Positions 1 to 7,688 of a stretch of 64,000 bases of DNA are shown piece by piece. Both the position numbers and the translations under genes were made by a program. The notes beneath the pieces were generated by a model. It was not told the DNA's origin and searched no databases. It worked only from the letters and a program-made list of their open reading frames with translations. The stretch's first letter is position 1. Each line of letters begins with the position of its first letter. Location of the stretch: positions 248,001 to 312,000 of the forward strand of contig NZ_JAFKOJ010000006.1 in the NCBI RefSeq assembly GCF_017303275.1. Reading direction: 5' to 3'. Source of the DNA: Bacillus sp. NTK034 (GTDB lineage: Bacteria > Bacillota > Bacilli > Bacillales > Cytobacillaceae).

Positions 1-164
1 ATCTTATTAAACAATGTGAGGATCAGGAAGAAAAAAAGGCATTGCAGAAGAAACTGAACGAAAAGATGCTCCGATTTAACAGCATGATGGCGAAACGAAG
101 ACAAAACACCAACTCATCCCTTTTCAAGAACTACGGAGAAAAAATTAACAATAAATTATTCTAA
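1..164 (+). CDS. 3' end of an unidentified gene (partial)
   Basis: Only the last 54 codons are inside the window, read from base 3 to a TAA at 162-164. The visible peptide is strongly charged, rich in Lys, Glu, Gln and Asn, and contains no motif I recognise (it ends NNKLF). It lies 30 bp upstream of the STAS gene on the same strand with no terminator between, so the two could share a transcript. No function is proposed. Confidence 0.55.
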   Translation, partial: LIKQCEDQEEKKALQKKLNEKMLRFNSMMAKRRQNTNSSLFKNYGEKINNKLF

Positions 165-194
165 TGGTTAGATGATCGGAATTGAGGAGAATAC

Positions 195-656
195 ATGAAC
201 AAAGATGAATATATAGCGGTCCTTGAAAAAAGAGTGGAAGAATATGAGGCAGCCATTGCGGATATGACTGCACCGATTATTCCTTCGATTATTCCCCAGA
301 CGATCCTGGTGCCAATTACAGGCCTGCTCATGGCAGAAAGATTCGAAAAAATTACAGCTAAAATCCTGAATCATATTAAAGAACATGACACTGAATTTGC
401 CATCATAGATTTTACAGATATTACGGTCGACCGCATAGAGAAGATGTGCCTTTCCGAACTTGGACAGCAAATCCGCAACCTGACTGATTCCATTAACCTC
501 ATGGGAGTAAAGCCTTACTTTGTGGGAATGACCCCGCAGCTGATAAAGGAAATTGTCTTATCCGGCATTCAATTAAATGCTGAAACACATGCTACTTTCC
601 AGGCGGCCTTAAAGCATTTAATGAAAATAAACAGCCTCGTCTTTCAAAAAGTATAA
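195..656 (+). CDS. STAS-domain protein, RsbR/RsbS-like stressosome relative
   Basis: The 153-residue protein has a short charged helix (residues 1-20) followed by a STAS domain at about 35-150. The segments IIDFTDITVD, NLMGVKPYFVGM and EIVLSGIQLN line up with the C-terminal STAS domain of RsbR-type proteins. Those proteins build the stressosome that controls sigma-B through RsbT and RsbU. The usual N-terminal sensory globin domain is absent. The usual Asp-Thr pair carrying the phosphorylated Thr reads Asp79-Arg80 here, so it may not be phosphorylated in the standard way. The ATG has a GAGGAG ribosome binding site. A hairpin with a T run follows the gene. It could instead be a general anti-anti-sigma-like scaffold; the STAS call is firm, the sigma-B link is inference. 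Confidence 0.75.
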   Translation: MNKDEYIAVLEKRVEEYEAAIADMTAPIIPSIIPQTILVPITGLLMAERFEKITAKILNHIKEHDTEFAIIDFTDITVDRIEKMCLSELGQQIRNLTDSINLMGVKPYFVGMTPQLIKEIVLSGIQLNAETHATFQAALKHLMKINSLVFQKV

Positions 657-666
657 AATTTGCAAA

Positions 667-698
667 CTCCTCTCCTGAAAAGGACAGGGGTTTTTTTC
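667..698 (+). terminator. Rho-independent terminator after the STAS gene
   Basis: A CTC/CCT-rich arm pairs with the AGGACAGGGG arm around a GAAA loop and is followed by seven T residues. Confidence 0.8.
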
Positions 699-759
699 TT
701 TAAACAGGCACATTTTCTTTCCGATTGGGGATTTGTCCATGCGAAAACCTTCTGCGACA

Positions 760-768
760 CATAATCTA
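760..768 (+). promoter_or_regulatory. Possible sigma-K -10 element
   Basis: CATAATCTA fits the sigma-K -10 consensus CATANNNTA and lies 28 bp upstream of the start of the Cys/Arg-rich gene. I see no well-placed AC-type -35 element, so this is weak support for mother-cell expression. Confidence 0.3.
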
Positions 769-796
769 TAGTATCCATGAGAAGGGAGGTAGACAT

Positions 797-1192
797 ATGT
801 CGAGAGATTGGAGAAGAAGATTTGAGGTTAATGCAGATGAAGTGGAGATCAGAGCCGATAGAGTTATTGTAAAAGAAGATGATGATCGCCGGGATGATGA
901 TGTAAGAGGGGCGGAAGACCGTCGCAGGAAGCACCGCCGGGATGACGATGTAGCTGGAATTGAAGATAGACGCAGAAGAGGATGCGGATGTGGCTGGGGA
1001 TGCGGCTGGGGTTGCCGGAATAATGTTGGCGGAGCAGAAGATGACCGCAGAAAACACCGCCGTGACAATGTACGCGGTGCAGGTGACTTATGGTACAACA
1101 GAGACTTAGCCGGATCTGGCAGAGGCTGCAGATGCCGCCGGGATGACGATGACCGCAGAAGAAGAGGTTTCTGCGGATGCCGCTGGATCTAA
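797..1192 (+). CDS. Arg/Asp/Gly/Cys-rich low-complexity protein, probable spore coat
   Basis: The 131-residue protein starts at an ATG preceded by GGGAGG; an in-frame GTG/ATG-type extension further upstream lacks a ribosome binding site. After a more ordinary N-terminus (about residues 1-28) it consists of imperfect repeats of the type D-D-x-V-x-G-x-E-D-R-R-R-x-H-R-R. These are interrupted by two Cys/Gly/Trp clusters (GCGCGWGCGWGC near residue 60 and CGCRW at the end). Alternating acidic and basic tracts plus Cys clusters are typical of insoluble, cross-linked spore outer-layer proteins, which is the reason for the call. No named family is recognised. A candidate sigma-K -10 element upstream agrees. 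The codon pattern is consistent with real coding, and a terminator follows directly. Confidence 0.55.
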   Translation: MSRDWRRRFEVNADEVEIRADRVIVKEDDDRRDDDVRGAEDRRRKHRRDDDVAGIEDRRRRGCGCGWGCGWGCRNNVGGAEDDRRKHRRDNVRGAGDLWYNRDLAGSGRGCRCRRDDDDRRRRGFCGCRWI

Positions 1193-1203
1193 TATCGATG
1201 AAA

Positions 1204-1233
1204 AAAAGGCAGGGGAAGCACCTCTGCCTTTTA
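1204..1233 (+). terminator. Rho-independent terminator
   Basis: AAAGGCAGGG pairs with CCTCTGCCTTTT around AAGCA. Confidence 0.85.
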
Positions 1234-1328
1234 TATATGAAAATTTTCCTAAAGAACTGTAAAAATCAACCGAAATTAATAATAGAAGGTATTAGAGATT
1301 TTCAGACTACATAGAAGGTGTGGCTTGT

Positions 1329-2123
1329 ATGGATAAGACAACGATAATAGGAGTTATATTAGGGATCATAGCAGTTGGAATAGGGATGGTTTTTAAAGGG
1401 GTTTCCCCTTCTGTTCTGATTAATCCGGCCGCTATTTTGATCATTATCCTGGGAACTGCAGCAGCAGTGGCAATTGCATTTCCAACGAATGAAATCAAAC
1501 GGGTGCCAAAGCTTTTTGGCATTTTATTTAAAGAAGAAAAGCTGATGAACCCTGCTGAGATGATTAAGATGTTTTCGGATTGGGCTCAGCTGGCAAGAAA
1601 AGAAGGATTGCTTGCACTTGAAGTCAAAACGAACGAAATCGAAAACCCTTTTTTAAAAAACGGCTTATCTCTGGCTGTTGATGGGCAAAGTGCCGATTAT
1701 ATACGTGATGTATTAAGCGAAGAAATCGAAGCGATGGAAGAAAGACATCAGGCCGGAGCGCAAATTTTCAGCCAGGCAGGTACCTATGCCCCATCTCTTG
1801 GAGTATTGGGCGCAGTTATTGGGTTGATCGCAGCACTGGGAAATATGGAGGACACCACCAGCCTGGGACATGCTATCAGTGCGGCATTCGTAGCAACATT
1901 ACTGGGGATTTTCACGGGTTATGTGTTCTGGCATCCTTTTGCCAATAAGCTAAAGAGAAAATCCAAGCAGGAAGCAAAAATTAAAAGCATGATGATTGAA
2001 GGAATTCTTTCTATTTTAGAAGGGGAGGCTCCCCGGGTAATAGAACAAAAGCTTGCTTCCTACCTTCCTGCAGGAGAACGCCGGAAATTCCTTGAAGAAA
2101 GCAGCGTGGCGAAGGATGAGTAG
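1329..2123 (+). CDS. motA: Flagellar motor stator protein MotA
   Basis: MotA is the four-helix subunit of the proton-driven stator and forms the ion channel with MotB in the cytoplasmic membrane. The 264-residue protein closely resembles B. subtilis MotA throughout. Helices lie at about 4-22, 31-50, 150-170 and 183-203. The signature AGTYAPSLGVLGAVIGLIAAL is in helix 3, and the cytoplasmic loop between helices 2 and 3 carries the charged region that contacts FliG. I chose ATG 1329 (MDKTTIIG) over GTG 1320 because AAGGTG ends 8 bp upstream of it and because B. subtilis MotA begins MDKTSLIG. The 3' end overlaps motB by 8 bp, implying translational coupling. Resemblance to MotA rather than MotP suggests H+ rather than Na+ coupling. 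Confidence 0.95.
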   Translation: MDKTTIIGVILGIIAVGIGMVFKGVSPSVLINPAAILIIILGTAAAVAIAFPTNEIKRVPKLFGILFKEEKLMNPAEMIKMFSDWAQLARKEGLLALEVKTNEIENPFLKNGLSLAVDGQSADYIRDVLSEEIEAMEERHQAGAQIFSQAGTYAPSLGVLGAVIGLIAALGNMEDTTSLGHAISAAFVATLLGIFTGYVFWHPFANKLKRKSKQEAKIKSMMIEGILSILEGEAPRVIEQKLASYLPAGERRKFLEESSVAKDE

Positions 2124-2913
2124 GCGGAAAAAGAAGCAGCACCATGAGGAGCATGTAGATGAATCCTGGCTATTGCCATATGCTGATTTATTAACTCTGC
2201 TTCTGGCCCTGTTCATTGTCCTTTTCGCAATGAGTTCTGTAGATGCCCAGAAATTTCAAAAGCTGTCAAAGGCATTCAACGATGTCTTTTCAGGCGGGAC
2301 CGGGGTATTTGAATTCCCAAGCCCAATGCCAGAAGGGCAAATGCAATCCACTGATGCAGTGTCCGAAAAGCCAAGCAAGGATCTCGAGGAGATGGCAGCT
2401 CTGGATGAATTGGAAAAAGAAAAGCTGAAGCAGGCTGCCGATCAGGAAGAATTGGCAGAGCTGCAGCAAAGAGTCAATGCCTTTATCGAAAATCAAAACC
2501 TGGCAGATAAACTGGAAACCTCTTTAACCACCGAAGGACTGCTTGTGTCAATCAGGGATAATGTCCTGTTCGGCTCAGGGAGTGCAGAAGTCCGTGAACA
2601 GGATTTAAATATGGCAGGTGAAATTGCAGAGCTTCTCATCATGGACCCGCCAAGGAACATTATCATCAGCGGCCATACAGACAATGTCCCGATCCGCAAC
2701 TCAAACTTTGAGTCCAACTGGGAGCTCAGTGTGATGCGCGCTGTCAACTTTATGAAAATCATCCTGAAAAATGGCCAGCTGGACCCTAAATGGTTCAGTG
2801 CCAAAGGCTTTGGAGAATTCCAGCCGGTTGCCGGAAATGATACCAGGGAAGGCAGAGCGAAGAACAGACGGGTAGAGATTTTAATATTGCCAAGAACGGG
2901 GAATCAGCCATAG
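2116..2913 (+). CDS. motB: Flagellar motor stator protein MotB
   Basis: MotB anchors the stator to peptidoglycan and carries the proton-binding Asp. The 265-residue protein has one N-terminal membrane helix (about residues 17-38) beginning ESWLLPYADLLTLLLALF; the Asp in PYAD is the ion-binding residue. It is followed by a Glu/Lys-rich linker with coiled-coil character and an OmpA-like peptidoglycan-binding domain (about 145-260) with SGHTDNVPI and AKNRRVEI motifs. Start ATG 2116 (MSRRKKKQ) lies inside the 3' end of motA and matches the B. subtilis N-terminus. A hairpin terminator overlaps the stop codon. No other flagellar gene is in the window, as is usual for motAB in Bacillus. Confidence 0.95.
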   Translation: MSRRKKKQHHEEHVDESWLLPYADLLTLLLALFIVLFAMSSVDAQKFQKLSKAFNDVFSGGTGVFEFPSPMPEGQMQSTDAVSEKPSKDLEEMAALDELEKEKLKQAADQEELAELQQRVNAFIENQNLADKLETSLTTEGLLVSIRDNVLFGSGSAEVREQDLNMAGEIAELLIMDPPRNIIISGHTDNVPIRNSNFESNWELSVMRAVNFMKIILKNGQLDPKWFSAKGFGEFQPVAGNDTREGRAKNRRVEILILPRTGNQP

Positions 2914-2932
2914 GGGCTGGTTTCTTTTTGCT
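2904..2932 (+). terminator. Terminator after motB
   Basis: CAGCC pairs with GGCTG across the motB stop codon and is followed by a T-rich run. Confidence 0.7.
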
Positions 2933-2941
2933 TGAAAATTA

Positions 2942-2968
2942 AAAAAGCGCTGTGATCCAGCCGCTTTG
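2942..2968 (-). terminator. Terminator of the 38-residue membrane protein gene
   Basis: On the minus strand AAAGCG pairs with CGCTTT, followed by six T residues, just after the stop of the small gene. Confidence 0.65.
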
Positions 2969-2980
2969 AATAAAAAAACA

Positions 2981-3097
2981 TTATTCATTTGCTTCATGTT
3001 CCGTGCCATCCGGTTTGCACATGCGGTCGACCATTACACCAAACAGAAATACACAGGCAATTGGAATTGAAAAATTCAATACATGAACAATGGTCAT
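2981..3097 (-). CDS. Small single-span membrane protein (38 aa)
   Basis: The frame runs from an ATG with a strong AGGGGAGG ribosome binding site to TAA and encodes 38 residues: one hydrophobic helix (about 6-22) followed by a polar tail (CKPDGTEHEANE). The good ribosome binding site, a helix-then-charged-tail layout and its own terminator make it a credible gene despite its size. I do not recognise the family. It is convergent with motAB and lies upstream of nothing else on its strand. Confidence 0.6.
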   Translation of the reverse strand: MTIVHVLNFSIPIACVFLFGVMVDRMCKPDGTEHEANE

Positions 3098-3192
3098 CAG
3101 CGAACCTCCCCTAAGGTATTAATTACATTATATGCCAATGCTCACAGAAAAGACAATCAATATTCAGAAAATATACATAATTTTAGATTGAC

Positions 3193-3222
3193 AAAAAGAA
3201 AAGAGCCGCATACGGGCTCTTA
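3193..3222 (-). terminator. Terminator after the MFS gene
   Basis: AAGAGCCCG pairs with CGGCTCTT around TATG on the minus strand and is followed by TTCTTTTTG. Confidence 0.75.
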
Positions 3223-4416
3223 TAATGGAAGATCTGCTTCTGAATGAATGGTTTTTGGTTCTGTCTTTTTTCCATGAAGCAGGTAGTAAACAAGCAATCC
3301 AAACAATGCTACGCCCGCAAGCATAAAATAAAGTGATGCGAAGCCTGTTTTTACAGCAAGTACTCCAAGCACATAGGATCCTAATCCAATTCCGGTATCA
3401 AAGAGTGTGAAAAAGGTCGAGGTAGCAAGCCCGCGTTTAGCAGGATCGGCCTGTTTAATTGCAACCGTTTGAAGACTCGGAACAATGGTGCCATATCCTA
3501 ATCCGATTATCGCACCTGACAGCAGAAACACAAAGGTGCTGTTTGCCTGGCTGAGCAAAAATAACCCTGCGGCAAAAAGAATAGTGGCCGGATAGATCAC
3601 TTTATTTTCTCCGTACGCATCAAACCAGCGGCCAGTAAAGGGGCGGGACATTATAATGAATACCGCATATACCACAAAAAAGAAGCTGGCAGCTTCAAGC
3701 AAATCAAGCTCTTTCGCATAAACAGAAATAAAGGAAAGAATTCCAGAGTAAGCGAAAGCAAGGATGCCTGCCGAAATCGCCACAGGAACTGCATTTTTTT
3801 CAAATAAGCTTGAAAGTGTAAATTTTGGATGCTTCACAGAGCTCTCTGTTTTTTGCGGTATTTTTACAAAAACACCCAGCACTATAGCAATAAATGATAA
3901 GACTGTACATAAAGCAAAAATCCATGTGAAGCTTGCGTATTGAACAATCGTCAAACCGGCAAACGGTCCAATGACCATGGCCAGATTCATGAACATCGCA
4001 TAATAGCCAAGCCCTTCGCCTCTGCGTTCATTCGGCACAATATCAGCAACGATAGCCCCAGTTGCAGTGGTAGCCATACCGAATCCAACTCCGTGCAGAA
4101 ATCTCAGTGCTAAAAGAGCAGGGGTAGAATCAGCCCAGAAGTAAAGCAGGGAAGATACAGCAAACACAATCAAGGAAGCAAGCAGGATCTTTCGGCGTCC
4201 AACCTCGTCAATCCATTTCCCTGTAAAAGGCCGGCTGATCACTGCAGCAATCAGAAAGACCGAAATAATCAGCCCCACCTGTGTTTCGTCCCCTTTTAAA
4301 TCATCCAAAATATAAAGAGGAAGCGTAGTCAGCAAAACATAAAACCCCATAAATAAGAAAAAACTTGTAATAGAAATGCTCAAAAAATCCTTCGTCCATA
4401 ATGGCTGTTTCTTCAT
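3220..4416 (-). CDS. MFS drug/metabolite exporter
   Basis: The 398-residue protein has the 12 hydrophobic helices of a major facilitator. The cytoplasmic loop motif RPFTGKWIDEVGRRKIL follows helix 2 and a second copy, RPFTGRWFDAYG, occurs in the second half, a clear sign of the two-fold repeat of the family. It resembles the proton-coupled multidrug/sugar efflux branch (YwoG/YfhI type). The gene is 54 bp downstream of a MarR-family gene on the same strand. A 14-bp inverted repeat fills that gap, so regulation by the neighbouring MarR protein is likely. The substrate cannot be told from sequence. Confidence 0.85.
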   Translation of the reverse strand: MKKQPLWTKDFLSISITSFFLFMGFYVLLTTLPLYILDDLKGDETQVGLIISVFLIAAVISRPFTGKWIDEVGRRKILLASLIVFAVSSLLYFWADSTPALLALRFLHGVGFGMATTATGAIVADIVPNERRGEGLGYYAMFMNLAMVIGPFAGLTIVQYASFTWIFALCTVLSFIAIVLGVFVKIPQKTESSVKHPKFTLSSLFEKNAVPVAISAGILAFAYSGILSFISVYAKELDLLEAASFFFVVYAVFIIMSRPFTGRWFDAYGENKVIYPATILFAAGLFLLSQANSTFVFLLSGAIIGLGYGTIVPSLQTVAIKQADPAKRGLATSTFFTLFDTGIGLGSYVLGVLAVKTGFASLYFMLAGVALFGLLVYYLLHGKKTEPKTIHSEADLPL

Positions 4417-4436
4417 GTTGTCCTCCTAACAATGAA

Positions 4437-4485
4437 GTACCAGGTACCTATACCAATTTGGTGAACTGGTCTAGGTGCCTGGTAC
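4437..4485. promoter_or_regulatory. 14-bp inverted repeat between marR and the MFS gene
   Basis: GTACCAGGTACCTA (4437-4450) and TAGGTGCCTGGTAC (4472-4485) are inverted copies matching at 13 of 14 positions, separated by 21 bp. The right arm overlaps the last codons and stop of the MarR gene. The spacing suits either an operator with two half-sites or an RNA hairpin at the gene junction. No T run follows, so it is not an ordinary terminator. Confidence 0.6.
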
Positions 4486-4899
4486 CATATTTTCTCTCAT
4501 TTTTGCCATAAGTCTGATCATCGTGCTGATTTCTTCTTCCGTAATATTCTGCAAAACATTGCTTTCACTTGATCGCACGGCTGCAAGCCAATTGTCGTAC
4601 TCCTGGATGGCTGCATCAGTCAGTGAAATCAATTTTTCACGTTTGTCCTTTCCTGCCGTTCTGGTGATCCAGCCCGATTTCTCAAGACGGGCCAATGTCC
4701 TGGTCATGGTTGGAGCCTCAACTCCCAGATAAGAAGAAATCTCTTTTTGAGTGCTCGGGCCTCCAACTTTCAGACGGTAAATAATTGTCCATTGAGCTGC
4801 ATATAAACCAAGGGGCACCAAACTTTCATTAAGTACTTTGGAAAAATGGCGGGTAAATTGGTTAATGGAATGAAAAAATTCACTTTGATTAGGGTGCAT
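4471..4899 (-). CDS. MarR-family transcriptional regulator
   Basis: The 142-residue protein has the MarR fold: N-terminal dimer helices, a winged helix with the recognition region QKEISSYLGVEAPTMTRTLARLEKSGWI at about 55-82, then the wing GKDKREKLISLTDAA. MarR proteins are usually ligand-responsive repressors of neighbouring efflux genes, which fits the MFS gene downstream. I chose ATG 4899 (MHPNQSEF) over GTG 4908 because AGCAGGTG lies 6 bp upstream of the ATG. An 18-bp palindrome 20 bp upstream of the start is a likely auto-operator. Confidence 0.85.
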   Translation of the reverse strand: MHPNQSEFFHSINQFTRHFSKVLNESLVPLGLYAAQWTIIYRLKVGGPSTQKEISSYLGVEAPTMTRTLARLEKSGWITRTAGKDKREKLISLTDAAIQEYDNWLAAVRSSESNVLQNITEEEISTMIRLMAKMRENMVPGT

Positions 4900-4918
4900 T
4901 GTATTCACCTGCTTAAAA

Positions 4919-4936
4919 TAGTTACCTAGCTAACTA
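4919..4936. promoter_or_regulatory. Palindromic operator upstream of the MarR gene
   Basis: TAGTTACCTAGCTAACTA is an 18-bp palindrome with one mismatched pair. It is centred about 28 bp upstream of the MarR start, the size and place expected for a MarR dimer site. A further partial copy (CTAACTAAG) occurs near 4980, between this gene and the divergent symporter. Confidence 0.6.
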
Positions 4937-5059
4937 TACATGAAATCTATGAAAATGTCTACCTCACTTATTCTTTATGCTAACTAAGTGTTTAACTGGC
5001 AAATAAAAGGGAATGGAGTTATAAGGGCAACTGTGCATAACAATAAGGGGGAAATTTTT

Positions 5060-6445
5060 TTGGATACGTTATTAGAATTCGTAGGAGATATTTCAGGATG
5101 GCTGTGGGGATATCCCATCATCCTATTATTAGCCGGAACAGGGCTGTATTTAACCTTTTTGCTTGGTTTCTTCCAGTTCCGTTATCCGGTATATATTTTT
5201 AAGCAAACATTCGGAAGTGTTTTTAAAAAGCCGAAGGGAAAAGGAACCGTTACACCATTGCAGGCACTCACATCTGCACTGGCTTCAACCATTGGTGCCG
5301 CGAACATTGTAGGTGTACCGGCAGCCATCATGTTTGGAGGTCCGGGTGCTGTCTTCTGGATGTGGGTCATTGCCCTCATTGGAATGGCCATCAAGTTCTC
5401 GGAAAGTGTTTTGGCCATTAAGTACAGAGAGAAAAATGAAGATGGAGAATATGTGGGCGGCCCTATGTATTACATGACAAAAGGGCTGAACATGAAGTGG
5501 CTTGGAGTGATCTTTGCCTTCGCACTGATGATTGAACTGATCCCAAGCATCATGGTACAGGGAAATGCAGTAGCCGCTGCTGTTGGCGAGACATTTAAAA
5601 TTGATGGCTTGTATACCGGAATTGCTGTAGCAGTACTTGTTTCTTTAGTTGTTTTTGGAGGGATTCAGAGAATCGGCAAAGTCACCGAAATCTTTGTTCC
5701 GTTTATGGCGCTCATCTATGTAGGCGCGGCGTTAGTAGTCTTATTTATGAATCTGGGCAAACTTCCTGAAGTGTTGGAATTAATCTTCACTTATGCGTTT
5801 CAGCCAATGTCTGCAATGGGCGGATTTGCCGGAGCGGCAATTGGCGAAATCATTCGCTGGGGATTTGCACGAGGATTATATTCCAATGAGGCAGGACTCG
5901 GGACGGCACCGATCGCCCATGCAGCAGCCACAACCGATCACCCGGTGCGACAGGGCTTCTGGGCGATTGTCGGTATCGTTGTTGATACGCTGATTGTTTG
6001 TACTGCAACTGCATTTGTTGTCCTATCCTCCGGGGTGTGGACAAGGGAAGGGGCAATGAAAGATCCTTCAGCCCTGACAGCAGCGGCATTTACGGAATAC
6101 TTTGGGTCATTTGGAGGTATTCTTGTAGCTGTATCACTGGTATTCTTTGTCATTTCAACGATCATTGTCGTAGTCTTTTATGGAGCCAAAATGGCAGAAT
6201 TCCTTTTTGGCTCTTTTGCTGGAAAAGCCATTAAAGTGGTTTACATTGCAGCCATTGTTCTTGGTTCAGTGGGAGCAGCTAAAACGATCTGGCAGTTCCT
6301 TGACCTGGCTCTTGCCATGATTTTGATACCAAACATCGTGGCTGTTCTGCTTCTAAGCAAAGAGGTTAAACAGCTGAAAAACGAGTTTTTCACTTCGGAA
6401 AAGTATTATTTAAAGGATATTAAAAAAGACGATAATGCTGCGTAA
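5060..6445 (+). CDS. Sodium:amino-acid symporter, AGCS (alanine/glycine:cation) family
   Basis: The 461-residue protein imports alanine, glycine or a similar amino acid with Na+. About ten hydrophobic helices are visible. The family signatures are ALTSALASTIGAANIVGV near the N-terminus, GGPMYYMTKGL, and GFARGLYSNEAGLGTAPIAHAAA in the middle, which is diagnostic for AGCS (AlsT/YrbD/GlnT-like) proteins. I chose TTG 5060 (MDTLLEFVG) because AAGGGGGA lies 8 bp upstream and homologues begin close to this point; an upstream GTG would add about 24 residues of unlikely sequence. The gene is divergent from marR and ends at a terminator, so it is monocistronic. Confidence 0.9.
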   Translation: MDTLLEFVGDISGWLWGYPIILLLAGTGLYLTFLLGFFQFRYPVYIFKQTFGSVFKKPKGKGTVTPLQALTSALASTIGAANIVGVPAAIMFGGPGAVFWMWVIALIGMAIKFSESVLAIKYREKNEDGEYVGGPMYYMTKGLNMKWLGVIFAFALMIELIPSIMVQGNAVAAAVGETFKIDGLYTGIAVAVLVSLVVFGGIQRIGKVTEIFVPFMALIYVGAALVVLFMNLGKLPEVLELIFTYAFQPMSAMGGFAGAAIGEIIRWGFARGLYSNEAGLGTAPIAHAAATTDHPVRQGFWAIVGIVVDTLIVCTATAFVVLSSGVWTREGAMKDPSALTAAAFTEYFGSFGGILVAVSLVFFVISTIIVVVFYGAKMAEFLFGSFAGKAIKVVYIAAIVLGSVGAAKTIWQFLDLALAMILIPNIVAVLLLSKEVKQLKNEFFTSEKYYLKDIKKDDNAA

Positions 6446-6451
6446 AAAGTG

Positions 6452-6478
6452 GTCTCCCGTAAGGCGGGAGGCTTTTTT
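6452..6478 (+). terminator. Terminator after the AGCS symporter
   Basis: CTCCCG pairs with CGGGAG around TAAGG and is followed by a T run. Confidence 0.85.
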
Positions 6479-6531
6479 ATTAACTTGGCAAATTTTTTGA
6501 AAAATAACACTTGTATTACAAATGGACATAA

Positions 6532-6546
6532 GTCTATAATATAGAC
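6532..6546. promoter_or_regulatory. Palindrome overlapping the psuK -10 box
   Basis: GTCTATAATATAGAC is a perfect palindrome that contains a TATAAT -10 hexamer (6535-6540). A TTGTAT -35 lies 18 bp upstream at 6511. A repressor bound here would block the promoter. The obvious candidate is the DNA-binding domain at the N-terminus of PsuK itself. Confidence 0.6.
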
Positions 6547-6576
6547 AAAAGTTTAATAAGGCAGGGCTGATCAATT

Positions 6577-7674
6577 ATGAATGATAAAGAAATATTGATT
6601 TTGCAGCTGATTAAAGAAGATCCATTTATTGCCCAAAACGAGCTGGCTGAAAAAACGGGACTCTCCAGGTCTGCGGTAGCCGGCTATATCTCTTCACTGA
6701 CCAAGCAGGGGAAAATTCTTGGCAGAGCTTATGTCCTGCCTCAAAAGAAAGAAGTGCTTTGCGTGGGAGGGGCCAATGTGGACAGAAAAATCCAGACAAC
6801 TGGCCAGCTCCAATACGGAACTTCGAACCCTGCAGAGAGCTCCCAATCCTGCGGCGGAGTGGCCCGCAACATTGCTGAAAACCTTGGCAGGCTGGGCTGT
6901 GATGTGGGTTTGATGACAGTAGTGGGAGATGATCCGGAAGGCGAATGGCTTCTTGAATATACGAAAGCTTTTGCGGATGTCACTCCTTCACAGTCGCTGG
7001 CAGGAACCACTACCGGTACCTATACAGCTGTGCTTGATAATGAAGGAGAAATGGCTGTAGCACTAGCTGATATGTCCATTTATGAAAGCGTTAGCAGAGA
7101 ATTTGTTGAGAAAAAGTGGGGTTACCTGGCATCTTCGGAAATGGTGATTCTGGATACAAACTTCCCGCCCAAGGTTTTAGAACAGATTATTACAAGGTGT
7201 TACGAAGAGAACATTCCGCTTTGCATCACTCCTGTTTCTGCACCAAAAATAAAAAATCTGCCGGAAGATTTGAAGGGTGTTACCTGGCTGATTGCCAACA
7301 AGAATGAGGCAGAAGCACTTACAGGGATGGAGATCAGCAATGAAGGAGACTTCTTCAAGGCAGCACAGGAAATTATGAAAAAAGGCGTTGGAAAAGTCGT
7401 CATCAGCCGGGGAGATAAAGGGCTGATCTACTTTACAAGCACAGGGGAAGCAGGTGTGCAGCTTCCTCCGAAAGTAAAAATTGCTGATGTCACTGGGGCA
7501 GGCGACTCCCTTGTATCGGGAATTATATTTGCCCATTTAAAGGGCTTGGGCACAGAGGATGCGTGCAAAATCGGGATGTCCTGCTCCATGCTGGCTCTGC
7601 AGTCCCTAGAAACCGTTAATCCGAATTTAAACAACACACGCTTGCAGGAAACATTCAAACAATATTTCGACTAA
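6577..7674 (+). CDS. psuK: Pseudouridine kinase with N-terminal helix-turn-helix
   Basis: The enzyme phosphorylates pseudouridine to pseudouridine 5'-phosphate for the glycosidase encoded next. The 365-residue protein has an N-terminal winged helix (about 1-55; [20 protein letters not shown]) followed by a PfkB/ribokinase domain. The latter shows the substrate motif [10 protein letters not shown] near residue 65 and the anion-hole motif [12 protein letters not shown] near 305. The HTH-PfkB fusion is the usual YeiC/PsuK-like form in Firmicutes and suggests self-regulation. It is the first gene of a two-gene operon, with psuG starting 14 bp downstream. The call is strengthened by psuG; alone it could be another nucleoside kinase. 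Confidence 0.88.
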   Translation: MNDKEILILQLIKEDPFIAQNELAEKTGLSRSAVAGYISSLTKQGKILGRAYVLPQKKEVLCVGGANVDRKIQTTGQLQYGTSNPAESSQSCGGVARNIAENLGRLGCDVGLMTVVGDDPEGEWLLEYTKAFADVTPSQSLAGTTTGTYTAVLDNEGEMAVALADMSIYESVSREFVEKKWGYLASSEMVILDTNFPPKVLEQIITRCYEENIPLCITPVSAPKIKNLPEDLKGVTWLIANKNEAEALTGMEISNEGDFFKAAQEIMKKGVGKVVISRGDKGLIYFTSTGEAGVQLPPKVKIADVTGAGDSLVSGIIFAHLKGLGTEDACKIGMSCSMLALQSLETVNPNLNNTRLQETFKQYFD

Positions 7675-7688
7675 GGAGAAGTGACATC

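Noticed and set aside
644..1098. Minus-strand frames over the Cys/Arg-rich gene
   Set aside because: They lack ribosome binding sites and are by-products of the GC-rich repeats in the sense gene.
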